The notes: a model not told the origin generated them from the sequence alone. 64,000 nucleotides of DNA from Streptomyces sp. TS71-3 (GCF_018327685.1 NZ_BNEL01000001.1:744001-808000); one strand, 5' to 3'; shown: positions 1-9,232, counted from the stretch's first letter. Numbers and translations: made by a program.

Positions 1-746
1 CGGACGGCGGCGGCCAGGTCGGGCGGCAGCGCCTGCCTGTTCAGCCAGCCCTGGTCGAGCAGGTGGAGCAGCGCGCACTCCTCCAGCAGCCGCATCGGCC
101 AGCCGGGCCCCGACGCGGCGACGGACCCCAGCTCCCGCACGCGCGCCGCGAGGCCGGGCGCCTGCGCGTCGACCATCCGGGCCGCGGTCTCCTCCCAGAC
201 GCCGTACCCCGCCTGCTCCAGGCCGGCGAGGCCGCCGCGCAGCAGGTCGGACAGCCGCTGATCCAGCTCGGCGGTGCCCGCGGTGATCCGCTCGGCCCGC
301 TTGCGCGCCCTGGACTCCGCGCGCCGCCGGGCCGCAGGGTCCGCCGCGTCGGCCCCCGCCTCCTCGGGCGCGGGAGCCTGCCGCTCCGCCGCCCGCCTGC
401 GGCGCCCGTCCAGCCACTCCCCGGCCCAGGCCGGAGCCTCGGACGGCGCCACCGAGCCGTCCTCGCCGGCCCAGAGCAGCAGCAGCCCGAGCGCGTGCTT
501 GCACGGGAACTTCCGGCTCGGGCAGCTGCACTTGTACGCCGGGCCCTCGCTGCCCGCGACGTCGACGATCGTCTGGTACGGCCTGCTGCCGCTGCCCTTG
601 CACAGGCCCCACACCGAACCCCCGGCGCTGCCCGCCTCCGACCACGGCCCGGCCGTGCCGAGCTTGCTTCCCGCCTTGCGTGACGCGGCGTCAGGAGCCA
701 GTGCCAGCACTTGGTCCGCCGTCCAGCGCACCCCCTGCTCAGTCAT
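1..746 (-). CDS. SWIM zinc-finger protein (C-terminal part beyond window)
   Basis: The gene reads leftward from an ATG at 746 and runs off the window, so only the N-terminal ~248 residues are seen. A SWIM zinc-binding motif is visible as C73-x-C75-x6-C82-x-H84 (KCSCPSRKFPCKHALG), followed by a hydrophobic stretch and then an Ala/Arg/Glu-rich region. SWIM domains bind nucleic acid or protein partners. In actinobacteria such genes commonly sit beside MoxR/VWA genes, as here. There is no convincing Shine-Dalgarno sequence. The candidate promoter -10 ends only 7 nt before the ATG, so the mRNA may be leaderless. The SWIM call is firm; a role together with the divergent ATPase operon is inferred from context. 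Confidence 0.88.
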   Translation of the reverse strand, partial: MTEQGVRWTADQVLALAPDAASRKAGSKLGTAGPWSEAGSAGGSVWGLCKGSGSRPYQTIVDVAGSEGPAYKCSCPSRKFPCKHALGLLLLWAGEDGSVAPSEAPAWAGEWLDGRRRRAAERQAPAPEEAGADAADPAARRRAESRARKRAERITAGTAELDQRLSDLLRGGLAGLEQAGYGVWEETAARMVDAQAPGLAARVRELGSVAASGPGWPMRLLEECALLHLLDQGWLNRQALPPDLAAAV

Positions 747-753
747 GTTCCCG

Positions 754-776
754 ACCCTAGGTCCGGGCACTGACAA
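754..776 (-). promoter_or_regulatory. RecA-NDp/PafBC-type promoter for the SWIM gene
   Basis: On the minus strand the site reads TTGTCAGTG, 8 nt, TAGGGT. This matches the actinobacterial RecA-NDp consensus as I remember it (TTGTCRGTG-N8-TAnnnT), the LexA-independent DNA-damage promoter recognised with PafBC. Transcription from it would start at or next to the ATG at 746. Confidence 0.7.
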
Positions 777-814
777 CCTGTTCGAGATCATGCATCGGTG
801 CAGGTCAAGGCCGA

Positions 815-837
815 TTGTCAGTGGGTCGGTGCAGAGT
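815..837 (+). promoter_or_regulatory. RecA-NDp/PafBC-like promoter for the MoxR-DUF5682-VWA operon
   Basis: The site reads TTGTCAGTG, 8 nt, CAGAGT, facing right. The upstream half is identical to the opposed site at 754-776, while the -10 deviates from TAnnnT at its first base. It would give a leader of about 50 nt to the ATG at 895. Two oppositely oriented copies in one 148-bp divergent region make chance less likely. Confidence 0.5.
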
Positions 838-894
838 TGGGGACAGATCGCAGCCGGTCCTCGGCGGGCCGGCCGGAGCACGAGGGGGAGAGCC

Positions 895-2082
895 ATGTCC
901 GCATCCGCAGAACCCACACCCGGGCAGCCGACCGAACGGCCGGTTGAGGGCGGGCAGGTGCCGGTGCCCGAGGCACCGTCCGCTTCCGGCTCCGCGGCGC
1001 CGGCCGAGGCGCTGCGTCCGCACGCCGAGGAGGCGTTCGCCGCCGAACTCGCCGCGCTCGCCGGGCAGGACGACCGGCCGCGCCCGCCCCGCTGGCGCCT
1101 CTCGCCGTGGGCCGTCGCCACCTACCTCCTCGGCGGCACGCTCGCCGACGGCACGGTGATCACACCCAAGTACGTGGGCCCGCGCCGCATCGTCGAGGTC
1201 GCTGTCACCACGCTGGCGACGGACCGCGCCCTGCTCCTCCTCGGCGTGCCCGGCACCGCCAAGACCTGGGTCTCCGAGCACCTGGCCGCCGCGATCAGCG
1301 GCGACTCCACCCTGCTGGTGCAGGGCACCGCGGGCACCCCGGAGGAGGCCATCCGCTACGGGTGGAACTACGCCCGGCTGCTGGCGCAGGGCCCGAGCCG
1401 TGACGCGCTCGTCCCCAGCCCCGTGATGCGCGCCATGGCGACCGGCATGACCGCCCGCGTCGAGGAGCTGACCCGCATCCCCGCGGACGTGCAGGACACG
1501 CTGATCACGATCCTCTCGGAGAAGACCCTGCCGATACCGGAGCTGGGCCAGGAGGTGCAGGCGGTCCGCGGCTTCAACGTGATCGCCACGGCCAACGACC
1601 GCGACCGCGGCGTGAACGACCTCTCCAGCGCCCTGCGCCGCCGCTTCAACACGGTGGTGCTGCCGCTGCCGGAGAGCGCGGAGGCCGAGGTCGACATCGT
1701 GTCCCGGCGCGTCGACCAGATCGGCCGCTCGCTCGACCTGCCCGCCGTCCCGGAGGGCATGGCGGAGATCCGCCGGGTGGTCACGGTCTTCCGCGAACTG
1801 CGCGAGGGCATCACCTCCGACGGCCGTACGAAGGTCAAGTCGCCGAGCGGCACGCTCTCCACCGCCGAGGCGATCTCCGTGGTCACCCACGGCCTCGCCC
1901 TCGCCGCGCACTTCGGCGACGGCGTGCTCCGCTCCGGTGACGTCGCCGCCGGCATCCTCGGCGCGGTGGTCCGCGATCCCGCAGCCGACCGGGTCGTCTG
2001 GCAGGAGTACCTGGAGGCCGTCGTCCGCGAGCGGGACGGCTGGAAGGACTTCTACCGCGCCTGCCGGGAGGTGAGCGCATGA
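895..2082 (+). CDS. MoxR-family AAA+ ATPase
   Basis: A 395-aa AAA+ ATPase of the MoxR type, probably a chaperone-like remodelling ATPase that works with a VWA-domain partner. After a disordered Pro/Ala/Glu-rich N-terminus (about residues 1-65) comes Walker A GVPGTAKT at 117-124. The MoxR-like segment VEELTRIPADVQD and the sensor-type segment FNVIATANDRDRG follow. The start at 895 has a GGGGGAG ribosome site 5 nt upstream; the open frame extends further 5' but lacks this. The stop overlaps the next ATG as ATGA, so it is translationally coupled to DUF5682. The substrate is unknown. Confidence 0.9.
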   Translation: MSASAEPTPGQPTERPVEGGQVPVPEAPSASGSAAPAEALRPHAEEAFAAELAALAGQDDRPRPPRWRLSPWAVATYLLGGTLADGTVITPKYVGPRRIVEVAVTTLATDRALLLLGVPGTAKTWVSEHLAAAISGDSTLLVQGTAGTPEEAIRYGWNYARLLAQGPSRDALVPSPVMRAMATGMTARVEELTRIPADVQDTLITILSEKTLPIPELGQEVQAVRGFNVIATANDRDRGVNDLSSALRRRFNTVVLPLPESAEAEVDIVSRRVDQIGRSLDLPAVPEGMAEIRRVVTVFRELREGITSDGRTKVKSPSGTLSTAEAISVVTHGLALAAHFGDGVLRSGDVAAGILGAVVRDPAADRVVWQEYLEAVVRERDGWKDFYRACREVSA

Positions 2083-4826
2083 CGGGGGCCGTGCCCGCGG
2101 GCGTCACGGGAGTCGTGTCCACGGCCGCGTCGGGGGAGGGGGCTGCTGCGGTGGTGCCGGTGCCGGTGCCGGTGCCGGTGGCCGGGGCCGAGCCGGCGGG
2201 CGGCGCGGGCCAGGGGCGCCGGGGGCCGCTGCTGCTGGGGGTGCGGCACCACGGCCCGGGGTCGGCGCGTGCGGTGCGGGCCGCGCTGGACGCGGCGGCG
2301 CCCCGGGCGGTGCTGATCGAGGGGCCGCCGGAGGCCGACGCGCTGGTGCCGCTGGCCGCCGACCCCGCCATGCGGCCGCCCGTGGCGCTGCTCGCGCATG
2401 TGGTGGACGAGCCGGGGAACTCCTCGTTCTGGCCGCTCGCCGGGTTCTCGCCGGAGTGGGTGGCGCTGCGGTGGGCGCTGGCGCACGACGTCCCGGTCCG
2501 CTTCATCGACCTGCCCGCCGCGCACTCGCTCGCGTGGCGCCCTGCCGAGGAGCCGGAAGGGAGCGGTCCCGGCGACGCCGGGGAGGACGGCCCGCGGGGC
2601 CGCGCCCAAGGCGAAGGGGGAGTAGAGGAAGTAGAGGAAGAAGGGGAAGGCGCGGGCGCGGACGGGGGCGGGAGTTCGGCCGGGCCCGAAGGAGGCTCTG
2701 AGGGCGAGGGCGAGGGCTCCGGCGAGGCGCCGCGGCACGAGGTGCGGATCGACCCGCTCGCCGTGCTCGCCGAAGCCGCCGGGTACGACGACCCGGAGCG
2801 CTGGTGGGAGGACGTCGTAGAGCACCGGGGCGCCACGGGCGACGCGTTCGCGCCGTTCGAGGCGCTCGCCGACGCGATGGCCGCGCTCCGCGAGGCGTAC
2901 GGAGCGGGCTCCCGGCGCGACCTGGTCCGCGAGGCCCACATGCGCCTCCAGCTGCGCGCCGCGGGCAAGGAGTTCGGGAGCGCGGTGGCCGTGGTATGCG
3001 GCGCGTGGCACGTGCCCGCGCTGCGGCAGCGCAGCACCGTCGCCGCCGACCGCGCCCTGCTGAAGGGGCTCCCCAAGGCCAAGGCCGACCTGACCTGGGT
3101 GCCCTGGACGCACCGCAGGCTCTCCAAGGACAGCGGGTACGGCGCGGGCATCGACTCGCCCGGCTGGTACGGCCACCTGTTCCAGGCACGCGACCGCCCC
3201 ATGGAGCGCTGGATGACGAAGGTCGCCCGGCTGCTCAGGGAAGAGGACAGGATCGTGTCCTCCGCCCATGTGATCGAGGCGGTCCGGCTGGCGGAGGCGC
3301 TCGCGGCGCTGCGCGGCAGGCCGCTGCCGGGCCTGTCGGAGGCCACGGACGCAGTGAAGGCCGTGATGTGCGAGGGCTCCCAGGTGCCGCTCGCCCTCAT
3401 CCACGACCGGCTGGTGGTCGGCGACGTCCTCGGCGAGGTACCCGAGTCGGCCCCGGCCGTGCCGCTCCAGCGCGACCTGGCCAGGCGGCAGAAGACGCTG
3501 CGGCTGAAGCCGGAGGCGCTGGAGCGGGAGCTCGACCTCGACCTGCGGCGCGACACCGACGCCGCCCGCAGCCGGCTCCTGCACCGCCTGCTCCTGCTCG
3601 GCGTGCCCTGGGGCGAGCCCGCGGCCTCGGCGCGCGGCAGCACCGGCACCTTCCGGGAGACCTGGCGGCTGCGCTGGGAGCCCGAGCTGTCGGTGCGCGT
3701 CGCCGAGGCCGGCGTCTGGGGAACGACGGTGTCCGCCGCGGCGACGGCCAAGGCACGCTCGGACGCGACCACGGCTCAGACGCTCTCCGACGTCACCGCC
3801 CTCGCCGAGCGCTGCCTGCTCGCCGAACTCCCCGACGCGCTCCCCGAGGTGATGCGCACCCTCGCCGACCGCGCGGCCCTGGACACGGACGTCGGCCACC
3901 TCGCCCAGGCGCTCCCCGCCCTGGTCCGCTCCCTGCGCTACGGCGACGTCCGCGGCACCGACACCCGCGCCCTCGGCGAGGTCGCCGCGGGCCTGGCCGA
4001 GCGCGTCTTCGTCGGCCTGCCGCCCGCCTGCGCCTCCCTGGACGCCGACGCCGCCGCGGACATGCGCCGCCATGTGGACGCCGTGCATGGCGCGGTGGGG
4101 TTGCTGGCGGACGCCGAGGACGCCCCGGCCGCGGATGCGGAGAGCGCTGGGGAGAGCCCCGGGAGAGCGGAAGCCGACTCGGGCGCCGGGGACGGCGCCG
4201 GTACGGGCGACGACCCCGGCTCCCACCCCGTGCGCCCCGCCGCCACGGGCATGCGCGGCCGGTGGCACGCGGTACTGGGCATGCTGGCCGGACGGGACTC
4301 CGTGCCCGGGGTGCTGCGCGGCCGCGGTGCCCGGCTGCTGCTGGACGAGGGCGCGTCGACGCAGGACGAGGCCGCCCGGCGGATGAGCCTTGCCCTGTCG
4401 CCGGGCACCGCGCCCGCCGACGCGGCGGCCTGGATCGACGGGTTCGTCGGCGGAGGCTCCGGCTCCGGAATGCTCCTGGTGCACGACGAACGGCTGCTGG
4501 GGCTGGTCGACGGCTGGCTCGGCTCCGTCCCGGACAGCGCGTTCACGGACGTGCTGCCGCTGCTGCGCCGCACGTTCTCCGCGTACGAGCCGGGCGTGCG
4601 CCGCACCCTGGGCGAGCTGGTGCGCCGCGGCCCGGCATCCTGCGGGGCCACACCGGTCGCCGCGGGGACCGCGTTGCCGGGCTTCGGCACCGAGCTGGAC
4701 ACGGCGCGCGCCGACGCCATGCTCCCCGTGCTCTCCCTGCTGCTGGGCCTCCGACCAGCAGGATCATCCCCATCGGTGCAATCAGGGACGCAGACGCTCG
4801 ACGACCAGGTGGGGGTGGCCCGATGA
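2079..4826 (+). CDS. DUF5682 family protein
   Basis: A 915-aa protein of the DUF5682 family, which recurs between MoxR ATPase and VWA genes in actinobacteria; its biochemical role is not known. The N-terminal part after a Val/Pro-rich leader (encoded by GGTGCC repeats near 2157-2180) carries LLLGVRHHGPGSARAVRAAL and a conserved VLIEGPPEADAL segment. An acidic Gly/Glu-rich insert lies around 2600-2725. The middle contains VCGAWHVPALR and WVPWTHRRL, typical of the family. The start has a strong GGGAGGTGAG site, and both ends overlap their neighbours as ATGA. Family membership is recalled from sequence feel rather than searched. Confidence 0.8.
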   Translation: MTGAVPAGVTGVVSTAASGEGAAAVVPVPVPVPVAGAEPAGGAGQGRRGPLLLGVRHHGPGSARAVRAALDAAAPRAVLIEGPPEADALVPLAADPAMRPPVALLAHVVDEPGNSSFWPLAGFSPEWVALRWALAHDVPVRFIDLPAAHSLAWRPAEEPEGSGPGDAGEDGPRGRAQGEGGVEEVEEEGEGAGADGGGSSAGPEGGSEGEGEGSGEAPRHEVRIDPLAVLAEAAGYDDPERWWEDVVEHRGATGDAFAPFEALADAMAALREAYGAGSRRDLVREAHMRLQLRAAGKEFGSAVAVVCGAWHVPALRQRSTVAADRALLKGLPKAKADLTWVPWTHRRLSKDSGYGAGIDSPGWYGHLFQARDRPMERWMTKVARLLREEDRIVSSAHVIEAVRLAEALAALRGRPLPGLSEATDAVKAVMCEGSQVPLALIHDRLVVGDVLGEVPESAPAVPLQRDLARRQKTLRLKPEALERELDLDLRRDTDAARSRLLHRLLLLGVPWGEPAASARGSTGTFRETWRLRWEPELSVRVAEAGVWGTTVSAAATAKARSDATTAQTLSDVTALAERCLLAELPDALPEVMRTLADRAALDTDVGHLAQALPALVRSLRYGDVRGTDTRALGEVAAGLAERVFVGLPPACASLDADAAADMRRHVDAVHGAVGLLADAEDAPAADAESAGESPGRAEADSGAGDGAGTGDDPGSHPVRPAATGMRGRWHAVLGMLAGRDSVPGVLRGRGARLLLDEGASTQDEAARRMSLALSPGTAPADAAAWIDGFVGGGSGSGMLLVHDERLLGLVDGWLGSVPDSAFTDVLPLLRRTFSAYEPGVRRTLGELVRRGPASCGATPVAAGTALPGFGTELDTARADAMLPVLSLLLGLRPAGSSPSVQSGTQTLDDQVGVAR

Positions 4827-6142
4827 CGACGGCTTCGACACACGAGGCGACACAACCGGAGGCACCGTTCCCGGACGATGCCGCACCCGGACCCGAACCC
4901 GTACCCGCCCCTGGAGCCGGACCCGAACCCGTCCCCGCTCCCGAACCCGCCCGCGAAGTGGCTGGACCGGCGGGCGGAGAGGCGGAAGGACACCGCGACG
5001 AGCGGTTGCGGCGCTGGCGCCTGGTGCTGGGCGGGGGCGCGGCCGACGGCACCGGTCACGGCCTGTCCGGGCGGGACGCCGCCATGGACACCGCACTCGG
5101 CGCGCTCTACGGCAAGGGGGACAAGCAAGGGCGCGGCAGGGACCGTTCGGCGGGCCTCGGGGCCTCCGCGCCGTCCGTCGCGCGCTGGCTGGGCGACATC
5201 CGGACGTACTTCCCGTCCAGCGTGGTGCAGGTCATGCAGCGGGACGCCATCGACAGGCTCGGCCTCTCCGCGCTGCTGCTGGAACCGGAGATGCTCCAGG
5301 CCGTGGAGGCGGACGTCCACCTGGTCGGCACGCTCCTCTCCCTCAACAAGGCCATGCCGGAGACCACCAAGGAGACCGCACGGGCCGTGGTCCGCAAGGT
5401 CGTCGACGACCTGGAGAAGCGGCTGGCGACCCGCACCCGGGCCACGCTCACCGGCGCGCTCGACCGCAGCGCCCGGATCAGCAGGCCGCGCCACCACGAC
5501 ATCGACTGGCAGCGCACCATCGCGGCCAACCTCAAGCACTACCTGCCCGAGTACCGGACGGTCGTCCCCGAGCGGCTGATCGGCTACGGCCGCGCGTCGC
5601 AGGCGGTCAAGAAGGAGGTCGTCCTCTGCATCGACCAGTCCGGTTCGATGGCGGCGTCCGTCGTGTACGCCTCGGTGTTCGGCGCGGTGCTGGCGTCGAT
5701 GCGGTCCATCGCGACCCGGCTCGTCGTCTTCGACACCGCCGTCGTCGACCTCACCGACCAGCTCGACGACCCCGTCGACGTGCTCTTCGGCACCCAACTC
5801 GGCGGCGGCACGGACATCAACAGGGCGCTGGCGTACTGCCAGTCGGGGATCACCCGCCCCGCGGACACCGTCGTCGTCCTCATCTCCGACCTCTACGAAG
5901 GCGGGATACGCAACGAGATGCTGAAGCGGGTGGCGGCGATGAAGGCATCCGGGGTGCAGTTCGTGACGCTGCTCGCGCTCTCCGACGAGGGTGCGCCCGC
6001 TTACGACCGCGAACACGCCGCGGCGCTCGCCGCACTGGGCGCGCCGGCCTTCGCCTGCACGCCGGAACTCTTCCCGGAGGTGATGGCCGCGGCGATCGAG
6101 AAACGCCCACTTCCCATACCGGACAAGAGTGGTCAACAGTAA
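4823..6142 (+). CDS. VWA domain protein, partner of the MoxR ATPase
   Basis: A 439-aa von Willebrand factor A protein. The first ~75 residues are Pro/Glu-rich and low complexity. An Arg-rich helical region leads into the VWA fold, whose MIDAS motif is D271-Q-S-G-S275-M. The rest of the metal site is probably supplied by the GGGTDI and VVLISD segments. MoxR and VWA proteins typically form a pair in which the ATPase remodels or metallates a target. Its ATG overlaps the DUF5682 stop (ATGA), making it the third gene of the operon. No signal peptide, so it is cytoplasmic. Confidence 0.9.
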   Translation: MTTASTHEATQPEAPFPDDAAPGPEPVPAPGAGPEPVPAPEPAREVAGPAGGEAEGHRDERLRRWRLVLGGGAADGTGHGLSGRDAAMDTALGALYGKGDKQGRGRDRSAGLGASAPSVARWLGDIRTYFPSSVVQVMQRDAIDRLGLSALLLEPEMLQAVEADVHLVGTLLSLNKAMPETTKETARAVVRKVVDDLEKRLATRTRATLTGALDRSARISRPRHHDIDWQRTIAANLKHYLPEYRTVVPERLIGYGRASQAVKKEVVLCIDQSGSMAASVVYASVFGAVLASMRSIATRLVVFDTAVVDLTDQLDDPVDVLFGTQLGGGTDINRALAYCQSGITRPADTVVVLISDLYEGGIRNEMLKRVAAMKASGVQFVTLLALSDEGAPAYDREHAAALAALGAPAFACTPELFPEVMAAAIEKRPLPIPDKSGQQ

Positions 6143-6204
6143 CGCGGGTCTTGCGCAACCTCCCGAGTTCCGTGCAAGGATCGGCCACGGTGTGATGGGA
6201 GCAC

Positions 6205-7530
6205 ATGGTTCCATCCGCTGTGCCGTCCGCTCGTCCAGGAGGACCGACGATCCTGAGGCCAGCCACGCTCCTGCCCGAAGCCGCTCCGCGCATGTTCGGC
6301 GCCGCGGCGAGCAGGCGTGCGCTCCAGGTGGCGCTGCTGGTGGGCGGTCTGGTCGTGCTGGGCATGGTCTGCGGGGCACGGGCGCACGCCGAGCAGGGCG
6401 GGCCGTCGGTGCCCGTCTCCGTACCGGACGCGGCCCACGTGCCGGGGCCGTCGAACCTCGGGGCCCCGAACTCCGGGCACCCGCACCGCGCCACCCACCG
6501 GCACCCCGCCGAGCACACCACACGCCACACGCACCGCACGCACCGCACCGACAGGCCCGCCGAGCACGCGACACACCGGCACCCCGCGGGTCACCACGCC
6601 ACGCACACCGTGTCCGGCCACGTGGCCGGACACCTGCATCACGCAACGCAGGCCGGGGCGGGGCAGGTGCACCACGCCACGCACACCGCGCCCCGGCACC
6701 ATGCGACACACGCCACACACGCCACACACGCCGCCCCATCCACGCACCCGGGCTCGTTCCCGGGCGGCGTGGCGACCGGCGGCGCCCACCCCTCGGTGCC
6801 CTCGTCCGGGGCCGCGCACCGCACCGGATCCCCGGGCCCGGCCACCGGCCGGCCCTCCGGCCCCGTGCTGCCCGGGTCCCTGCCGCACCTCGGGCACCTC
6901 GGGCACCTGGGGCACGGCGGCGCCGCACCCCGGCCGTCGGCGCCCGGCGCCGGCGGCACGGGCGCCTCGGGGGTGACGGACGGCGTGCGGGACGGTGTGC
7001 GGGACGCGGTACGGGACACCGAGGGGGCCCTGCACGACGTCGCCGTGCGGCTGGTGCCGCGGCTTCCGGAACTTCCGTCGCTGCCCGGGTGCCCGCTGCC
7101 GGGCCTCCCCGGTCCGGGCGGACCCGGCGGCGACGGCCCCGAAGACCCCGCCGCACAGGGCGCGCACGGCCCCGGGGCGGGCGGAGCGGACACCGGCCGG
7201 TACGCGAGCGCCGTGCTCGGCCCGCCGACACCGGTCGCGTACGGCAGCGCGGCGCACGGCGCCGTCCCGTCGCGCGGCGGCGGCCACGTAACGACCTCGG
7301 GCGAGGAGGGGCCGGGACCGGTACCCGCGCCGTTGCCCGGCGGCGACCCCGCCGGGGTGCTGTACGGGGCGCAGGACGCCTGGTCCGGGGCGCACCACCG
7401 CCCGGGTGAGCTGGGCGCGTTGCTGTCGGGCACGCGCGTTCCGGTGCTGCTCGTACCGGGCGCCATGGGCGTGGAACACGCCGCGGCGGTCCGCGACCGG
7501 TACCGCGACATCCTCGAATTCCCCGGCTAG
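6205..7530 (+). CDS. secreted His/Thr-rich protein of unknown function
   Basis: Up to 441 aa. A hydrophobic stretch preceded by Arg (RRALQVALLVGGLVVLGMV) and an AHA cleavage-type site near residue 67 indicate Sec export. Residues ~91-180 are extraordinarily rich in His and Thr, with runs such as HATHATHATHA and HRTHRTDRPAEHATHRH. The remainder is Gly/Pro-rich with a more ordered C-terminus. The His density suggests metal binding, but this is inference. The start is uncertain: the ATG at 6205 has GGGAG only 3 nt upstream; the ATG at 6292 lacks a visible site but starts right before the signal peptide. No family was recognised. Confidence 0.7.
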   Translation: MVPSAVPSARPGGPTILRPATLLPEAAPRMFGAAASRRALQVALLVGGLVVLGMVCGARAHAEQGGPSVPVSVPDAAHVPGPSNLGAPNSGHPHRATHRHPAEHTTRHTHRTHRTDRPAEHATHRHPAGHHATHTVSGHVAGHLHHATQAGAGQVHHATHTAPRHHATHATHATHAAPSTHPGSFPGGVATGGAHPSVPSSGAAHRTGSPGPATGRPSGPVLPGSLPHLGHLGHLGHGGAAPRPSAPGAGGTGASGVTDGVRDGVRDAVRDTEGALHDVAVRLVPRLPELPSLPGCPLPGLPGPGGPGGDGPEDPAAQGAHGPGAGGADTGRYASAVLGPPTPVAYGSAAHGAVPSRGGGHVTTSGEEGPGPVPAPLPGGDPAGVLYGAQDAWSGAHHRPGELGALLSGTRVPVLLVPGAMGVEHAAAVRDRYRDILEFPG

Positions 7531-7650
7531 GGCAGGCCTTTCACCCCCCCTGACCTGTCGCGCGGGGGCGATGCAGGTCTGCCCTCTCGTCCGGGAGACT
7601 CCCACGAGCCCGGACCTTCAGCCGAAGAACTCGAAGGATCTGACGTACAC

Positions 7651-9090
7651 ATGAACAAGAACATCCGACGTTCCCTGGTGATAGCGGCCGGAGTGACGGG
7701 CGCCTGGGCGCTCGGCTCCGCCGTCGCCAGCGCGGACGACCTCTCGGCACACTCCGTCTCCGTCCCCGATCCGGCCGGCGACCACGGCATCGTGTCCGGC
7801 GACGGCACCGTGGCCGGCACGGTGCACCGGGCCACCGCGGCCGTCCACCACACGACCGGCACCGTCCGGGGCGCCGCGGACGCGGTGCACGGCGATGTCA
7901 GCGGTGTGCTCGGGCAGGCGCCGAAGACCGGCGGAGCCGTGCACGGCGCCCTGCTGGGCACCACCCGCTCGGTGCAGGACACCGCTGCCCCGGCCGTGGG
8001 CACGGCCGACGGCACGGTGGCGAGGGCCGGCGACGCCGTGCACACCGCGGTGCCGGGCGCCCAGAACACCGTCCGCCACACCGGCGCGACGGTGGGGGAC
8101 ACCGTGAACGAGACCGTCGTCCCCACCGTGGGGCACACGGTGAACGGCGCCGTCCCCGCCGCGCAGGGCACGGTGCGGCAGGTGGCCCCCATGGCGGAGG
8201 GCGCCGTCCGGCACGCGGTCCCCACCGTGGAGGGCACGGTCCTCCCCACCGTGGACGGCACCGTCCAGAGCGTCCTTCCCACCGCGGAAGCCACGGTCCG
8301 CACCGCCGTCCCCACCGTCGAGGGCACCGCGCAGGACGCCCTGTACGGGACCGGGCACACCGCGCAGAACACCGTCGACGGCACGACCGGCGCCGCGCAC
8401 GACGACGTGCGCGCGACCGGCCACACCGCGCGCGGCGTCACGGCCGGGGTCCAGGCCGTCGCCGACGTGGCGCTCACCGAGGGCGGGCAGCAGGTGGCCC
8501 AGGTGCACGCGACGGCCGAGGGCGAGATCGACTACCTCTTCGGCCCGCTGTCCTCGTTCGCGCCGCAGCTGGTGGACGTCGGCCAGGTCGTGGCCCACGC
8601 GGAGCGGGTGGTGTCCGGCATCGACCCGGCCCTCGGCGACACGGTCGGCGACGCGCTCGGCCGGCTTCCCGGTGCCGGGCAGCGGCCCGTCGCGCCGGGC
8701 ATGGTCCAGCGGACGATGGCCGCGCCGGCGGCGGACGCCGCGGCGCCGGGCGGTACCTGGCGCGGTGACGTGCCGTCGACCGTCGCCGACGCCGGCCTGC
8801 CGGCCCGGGCCGCCGCGGTGGTCGGGGACGCGGTGCCGATGGGCCTTCAGGCGGTGGGCGACGCGTCCTACGTCGGCCAGGGGGTCCTCGGGCACACCCA
8901 GCCCCTGGTGGACCAGGTCACCGGGCAGGGTCTCGACGGCGTCGGCCAGGTCGTGCGGGAGGTGCCCGGGTATGCCGTGGGCACGGCGGGTACGGCGGCC
9001 GCGGACACCGGGCGGCTCGCGGGGCACGCGGTCTACGGTGCGCAGGGTGTCGTCGGCGATGTGACGGGGTCGGGCACGGCCGCCTTCTGA
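7651..9090 (+). CDS. secreted repeat protein of unknown function
   Basis: 479 aa with a clear Sec signal peptide (MNKNIRRSLVIAAGVTGAW, cleavage after ASA near residue 29). Residues ~150-231 consist of degenerate 11-15-residue repeats of the type VPTVEGTVxxTVDGTVxxVLPT. The flanking parts are rich in Gly, Val, His and Ala (TVHRATAAVHHTTGTV). An amphipathic C-terminal half follows, with no cell-wall anchor or transmembrane helix at its end. GAAGGA lies 12 nt before the ATG. The compositional kinship with the preceding secreted protein suggests a related envelope role. No family was recognised. Confidence 0.75.
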   Translation: MNKNIRRSLVIAAGVTGAWALGSAVASADDLSAHSVSVPDPAGDHGIVSGDGTVAGTVHRATAAVHHTTGTVRGAADAVHGDVSGVLGQAPKTGGAVHGALLGTTRSVQDTAAPAVGTADGTVARAGDAVHTAVPGAQNTVRHTGATVGDTVNETVVPTVGHTVNGAVPAAQGTVRQVAPMAEGAVRHAVPTVEGTVLPTVDGTVQSVLPTAEATVRTAVPTVEGTAQDALYGTGHTAQNTVDGTTGAAHDDVRATGHTARGVTAGVQAVADVALTEGGQQVAQVHATAEGEIDYLFGPLSSFAPQLVDVGQVVAHAERVVSGIDPALGDTVGDALGRLPGAGQRPVAPGMVQRTMAAPAADAAAPGGTWRGDVPSTVADAGLPARAAAVVGDAVPMGLQAVGDASYVGQGVLGHTQPLVDQVTGQGLDGVGQVVREVPGYAVGTAGTAAADTGRLAGHAVYGAQGVVGDVTGSGTAAF

Positions 9091-9130
9091 CCGTCGGCGT
9101 GACCTGTCCGTTCCGGACGCTCCAGCCAAG

Positions 9131-9166
9131 CGCCCCGTCCCGGTCTTCGGTGACCGGGACGGGGCG
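9131..9166 (+). terminator. intrinsic hairpin after the secreted repeat gene
   Basis: A perfect 14-bp stem (CGCCCCGTCCCGGT at 9131-9144 pairing with 9153-9166) around an 8-nt loop containing CTTCGG, starting 41 nt after the stop at 9090. There is no U-tract, as is usual in Streptomyces. Confidence 0.7.
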
Positions 9167-9232
9167 CGGCCCCTTCTCGGCGCCGTTGTGGCTGGGGTCC
9201 GCTGCCGGGTGCGGCCGGGTCCTCGCTTGTTC

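Noticed and set aside
2052..4484. Long open frames antisense to the MoxR and DUF5682 genes (up to 810 aa)
   Set aside because: Arg/Gly/His-rich translations without domains or ribosome sites; expected shadows in high-GC DNA with a well-supported gene on the other strand.
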